This document shows positions 21,358-23,813 of a stretch of 23,813 bases of DNA, in pieces. Below the pieces are notes generated by a model. The model ran no database searches and was not told where the DNA came from. It saw only the letters and a program-made list of their open reading frames with translations. Position numbers and translations under genes: made by a program. Origin of the DNA: a virus; the IMG/VR virus record IMGVR_UViG_3300046002_000612, positions 1 to 23,813 of that record, one strand, 5' to 3'. Position 1 is the first letter of the stretch; each line of letters opens with the position of its first letter.

Positions 21358-21939
21358 ATGCTAAATCTCTCATCTGGTGGCGGCTCTGGAAACTACATCC
21401 GCTTCTCACCCCAAGCCAATGCTTGGACCAATAACCTTGGCGAGGAAATCCAACTCAAGAAGGTGGTGTTCGACATTGACGCAGTGCAAACAGGCTGGCT
21501 CCTTTTAGGTGTCGGTGTGCGCGAGTGGCAAGCCGATGCTCAGCTTGGCCGTAAAGGTCCACAGCCAACGCCAGAGCACAAGCGCGGCTTCATCGTCAAG
21601 TTCTACAACAAAGACATTGGCACTGTGGAGTGGTCATCTAATGGTGTCGGTCCCAACATGGGACTTGAGCAGCTCTACACCGCCTGCGCGGCACAGCACG
21701 CCGCCAACTCTGGAAAGATGCCAGTTCTGGAATACACAGGCTCTAAGTTGGAGAAGATTGGCAAGGGCACAACCCGCATCCCAGCCTTCAATTTGGTGTC
21801 GTGGATTGACAAGCCAGCAGGAATGGACCAGTCTGATGCCGAGTTTGTGGCACAGGCCGCGCCAGCTCCAGCTCCAGTGGCAAAGCCAACGCCAGCGGCG
21901 GCTGCTGTGGCCGCCATTGAAGAAGATGAGATGTTTTAA
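21358..21939 (+). CDS. Single-stranded-DNA-binding-like protein
   Basis: The protein has 193 residues. An N-terminal beta-rich domain (NYIRFSPQANAWTNNLGEE, KRGFIVKFYNKDIGTVEW, MGLEQLYTACAAQHA) is followed by a Pro/Ala linker (APAPAPVAKPTPAAAAVAA) and the acidic end IEEDEMF. That end recalls the DDDIPF-type tip by which SSB proteins recruit partners. I recognise the full layout from phage recombination regions, next to DUF2800-type nucleases as here. AAAGG lies before the ATG. It is followed by a strong terminator, so this transcript ends here. Confidence 0.78.
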   Translation: MLNLSSGGGSGNYIRFSPQANAWTNNLGEEIQLKKVVFDIDAVQTGWLLLGVGVREWQADAQLGRKGPQPTPEHKRGFIVKFYNKDIGTVEWSSNGVGPNMGLEQLYTACAAQHAANSGKMPVLEYTGSKLEKIGKGTTRIPAFNLVSWIDKPAGMDQSDAEFVAQAAPAPAPVAKPTPAAAAVAAIEEDEMF

Positions 21940-21955
21940 CTGACTAGAGTCAAGT

Positions 21956-21985
21956 GCCGAGGTGTCACAGCCTCGGCTTTTTTTT
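21956..21985 (+). terminator. Rho-independent terminator after the SSB-like gene
   Basis: GCCGAGG (21956-21962) pairs perfectly with CCTCGGC (21971-21977) across an 8-base loop, followed by eight T. The strength and position show that the regulator-to-SSB genes form one transcription unit. Confidence 0.88.
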
Positions 21986-22005
21986 CCTCTAAAAAAACTG
22001 ACCTT

Positions 22006-22281
22006 ATGAAACTCAAAGACATGATGATTGTTTGGACACCAGACTCAGCAGAGGTCATGGTAGTTCAGTGCCCAGATATGCACAACATTACAGAGAAATA
22101 TGAATGTAGTCATGGTGCTTGTGTAAGCTGGTGGGGGGAATTAACCCATAACGAGAGACTCGCAACATTTTTTGCGATCTGCTTAAGCATGATTATTCAA
22201 GACAAAGTTGACCCCCAAGCAGTTAGAAAAGCAATGCTTGCCGTTGATGATGTTCGTGAATTTGTCCCAATAGATTTTTAA
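22006..22281 (+). CDS. Small protein of unknown function
   Basis: The 91-residue protein reads MKLKDMMIVWTPDSAEVMVV at the start, has CPDMHNITEKYECSHGAC in the middle (C22, C34, C39 and two His that could bind metal), and a helix (RLATFFAICLSMIIQDK). It is more A+T-rich than its neighbours. There is no clear ribosome site and no promoter between the terminator and the ATG, so expression may rely on read-through. I do not recognise a family. Confidence 0.55.
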   Translation: MKLKDMMIVWTPDSAEVMVVQCPDMHNITEKYECSHGACVSWWGELTHNERLATFFAICLSMIIQDKVDPQAVRKAMLAVDDVREFVPIDF

Positions 22282-22291
22282 AAGAAAAAAT

Positions 22292-23221
22292 ATGAACAAG
22301 ATTGAGTTTGGCGACTGTCGAAAAACGATGCGGAGATGGGCAAATGAAGGCATCAAGGCGCAAACGTGCGTTACAAGCCCTCCTTACTATGGTTTGCGTG
22401 ACTATGGTCACGATGGACAGATTGGCTTGGAAGAGACACCAGAGGAATACATCAAGGCCATGGTCGAGGTGTTTCGATGTGTGCGCGATGTGCTTGCAGA
22501 CGATGGGACGCTATGGCTGAACATTGGGGACAGCTATTACAACTACCGACCCGGCAAGGGTCAGGCATTGGTGCAGCAAACTGTTGCAAACAATGACCAA
22601 GACCTGCCACAGGTTTGCGCAAGGCGGGGAAACAAGTTGGAAGGCCTCAAAGAAAAAGACCTGATCGGCATCCCTTGGATGCTGGCCTTTGCACTTCGTG
22701 CCGATGGCTGGTATCTACGCCAAGACATCATCTGGCACAAGCCAAACCCCATGCCTGAGTCGGTGCAAGACAGATGCACCAAGGCGCATGAATACATCTT
22801 CTTGATGAGTAAGTCGCAGAAGTACTACTACGACCATGAATCCATCAAAGATCCTGTGAAGCAGGATTGGGGCACACGCGATAGGTCTGACGGCAAGTAC
22901 CACAACGAAGGATCTGGCCTGCAACCGCACAGCGGCTTAGAAAAATCCTATGAGATGGCAAATAAGCGCAGCGTCTGGACGGTCAACACCAAGCCCTATG
23001 CTGGCGCTCATTTCGCTGTATTCCCGCAAGAGTTAATCGAACCCTGCATCATGGCTGGTGCTGCGCCTGGTCAAGTAGTGCTCGACCCTTTCATGGGTAG
23101 CGGCACAACAGCGCAGGTGGCGCAGCACTTAGGCCGCCAGTACTTGGGCTGTGAACTGAACGAAGAATACAAAACCCTGCAAGAAAAGAGATTGCGCCAA
23201 ATGTCTTTGGTGCTGGAGTAA
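22292..23221 (+). CDS. DNA methyltransferase (beta-class, TSPPY motif)
   Basis: The protein has 309 residues. TSPPYYGLRDYG at 28-39 is catalytic motif IV, and DPFMGSGTT at 265-273 is the S-adenosylmethionine motif I, followed by CELNEEY. Motif IV before motif I is the beta order, used by N4-cytosine and some N6-adenine enzymes; TSPPY is most frequent in N4-cytosine ones. The product would methylate phage DNA at a specific site, probably to resist host restriction; no restriction nuclease is next to it, so it is a solitary enzyme in this window. The segment between the motifs (about 185-225) is charged and likely forms the target-recognition part. Confidence 0.9.
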   Translation: MNKIEFGDCRKTMRRWANEGIKAQTCVTSPPYYGLRDYGHDGQIGLEETPEEYIKAMVEVFRCVRDVLADDGTLWLNIGDSYYNYRPGKGQALVQQTVANNDQDLPQVCARRGNKLEGLKEKDLIGIPWMLAFALRADGWYLRQDIIWHKPNPMPESVQDRCTKAHEYIFLMSKSQKYYYDHESIKDPVKQDWGTRDRSDGKYHNEGSGLQPHSGLEKSYEMANKRSVWTVNTKPYAGAHFAVFPQELIEPCIMAGAAPGQVVLDPFMGSGTTAQVAQHLGRQYLGCELNEEYKTLQEKRLRQMSLVLE

Positions 23222-23223
23222 AT

Positions 23224-23813
23224 ATGCAAGCAGAACAAATAGCCAAGCAGCTCGGCAACGCGAGACGAGCCAACGGCCAGTGGGTAGCAAGTTGCCCAGT
23301 AGCAGGCCACGGCAAAGGCAACGGAGACAAGAATCCATCCCTGTCCATCAGCATCAACGATGACGGCAAACCCTTGTTTCATTGTCATGGAGGGTGCTCA
23401 CAAGAGGATGTCTTCAACACCATCAAGGACATGCAGCTACTGCCAGAGCTGGAGGAACGCCCAGACCCGCTGGCAAACATCAAGCCCTTGCCGCAAGTGC
23501 AGTTCGACCACGAGTGGGAGTACAAGGACGAGAACAAGACAACAGTGTTTGTCAAGCACAGGTTCAAGATTGGCGAGTCTGGCAAGACCTACCGCCTGTA
23601 CAAGGTGGACGCTGATGGCAGGCGGCACACGACACTCAGTGACGCACGCATCGTTCCCTACAACTTGCCCGAGCTTCTGGAGGCGAAGACAGCGGGGCGC
23701 GTCATCTATTTGGTGGAGGGCGAGAAGGCGGCAGACGCATTAGCAACCATCAGGGTCACGGCCACAACGGCTCACACAGGTGCGGGAAGCTGGCCCGAAG
23801 CCATTACAGAGTA
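23224..23813 (+). CDS. DNA primase, N-terminal part (zinc and TOPRIM domains)
   Basis: ATG 23224 opens a frame that runs off the right edge after 196 codons. Residues 23-58 form a primase zinc site: SCPVAGHGKG with C24 and H29, then FHCHGGC with C54 and C58. The TOPRIM motif VEGEKAADAL starts at 164 with E165. This is the layout of phage primases and T7 gp4-type primase-helicases; a helicase domain may follow outside the window. The enzyme makes RNA primers for phage replication. It starts two bases after the methyltransferase stop, so the two are in one unit. Confidence 0.85.
   Translation, partial: MQAEQIAKQLGNARRANGQWVASCPVAGHGKGNGDKNPSLSISINDDGKPLFHCHGGCSQEDVFNTIKDMQLLPELEERPDPLANIKPLPQVQFDHEWEYKDENKTTVFVKHRFKIGESGKTYRLYKVDADGRRHTTLSDARIVPYNLPELLEAKTAGRVIYLVEGEKAADALATIRVTATTAHTGAGSWPEAITE

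Noticed and set aside
1-23813. CRISPR array, integrase, att core, insertion sequence or rRNA
   Set aside because: No regularly spaced direct repeats, recombinase motifs, terminal inverted repeats or rRNA-like stretches were seen on either strand.

Overview
The window is part of a tailed, short-tailed (podovirus-like) bacteriophage genome. The evidence is a P22-type head-to-tail adaptor, a P22 gp10-like tail protein and several large Gly/Ala-rich ejection-type internal proteins. The host has an outer membrane: the lysis cassette carries an Rz/Rz1 spanin pair whose outer partner has a lipobox, plus a small peptidoglycan peptidase. AGGAG-type ribosome sites and consensus sigma-70 promoters suit a proteobacterial host. 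No host can be named from the sequence, and no integrase, att site, tRNA or CRISPR array was seen.

Layout. (1) 1-5347, rightward: virion genes (glycosyltransferase-like protein, adaptor, tail fibre, small structural protein, glycine-rich adhesin, assembly-like protein), interrupted by two free-standing HNH endonuclease genes. (2) 5351-7784, rightward: a tightly overlapping lysis cassette with four or more small membrane proteins, an extra lipoprotein, a holin candidate, Rz with Rz1 embedded in another frame, and an M15-family endolysin. (3) 7820-16664, rightward: a jelly-roll-like virion protein, the gp10-like tail protein, three large internal/ejection proteins, and a protein whose C-terminal half is A+T-rich and effector-like. 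(4) 16657-19105, leftward: thirteen tiny genes (30 to 123 codons), nearly all overlapping by 1 to 16 bases, driven by a near-consensus promoter at 19131-19158. (5) 19106-19309: the divergent control region. (6) 19310-23813, rightward: HTH regulator, RuvC-like resolvase, Cas4-like Fe-S nuclease, SSB-like protein, a terminator, a small unknown gene, a DNA methyltransferase and the start of a primase.

The most unusual element is in the control region. A short rightward sequence (about 19203-19262) forms a perfect 8-bp hairpin with a pyrimidine-rich loop, followed at once by a second hairpin and six T. That is the architecture of a compact small RNA. Eleven bases of the first hairpin (19206-19216) are identical to 19105-19115. 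An RNA from here would therefore pair perfectly with the Shine-Dalgarno-to-start-codon region of the first gene of the leftward operon. I infer a candidate antisense-type small RNA controlling entry of ribosomes into the thirteen-gene operon. Next to it, the HTH regulator appears to be made from a leaderless transcript, as lambda cI is from PRM. Together they look like a compact genetic switch between an accessory (early or host-takeover) operon and the replication operon.

Functional logic: the rightward left arm builds the virion and lyses the cell, the leftward arm supplies small regulators and membrane peptides, and the rightward right arm replicates, processes and methylates DNA.
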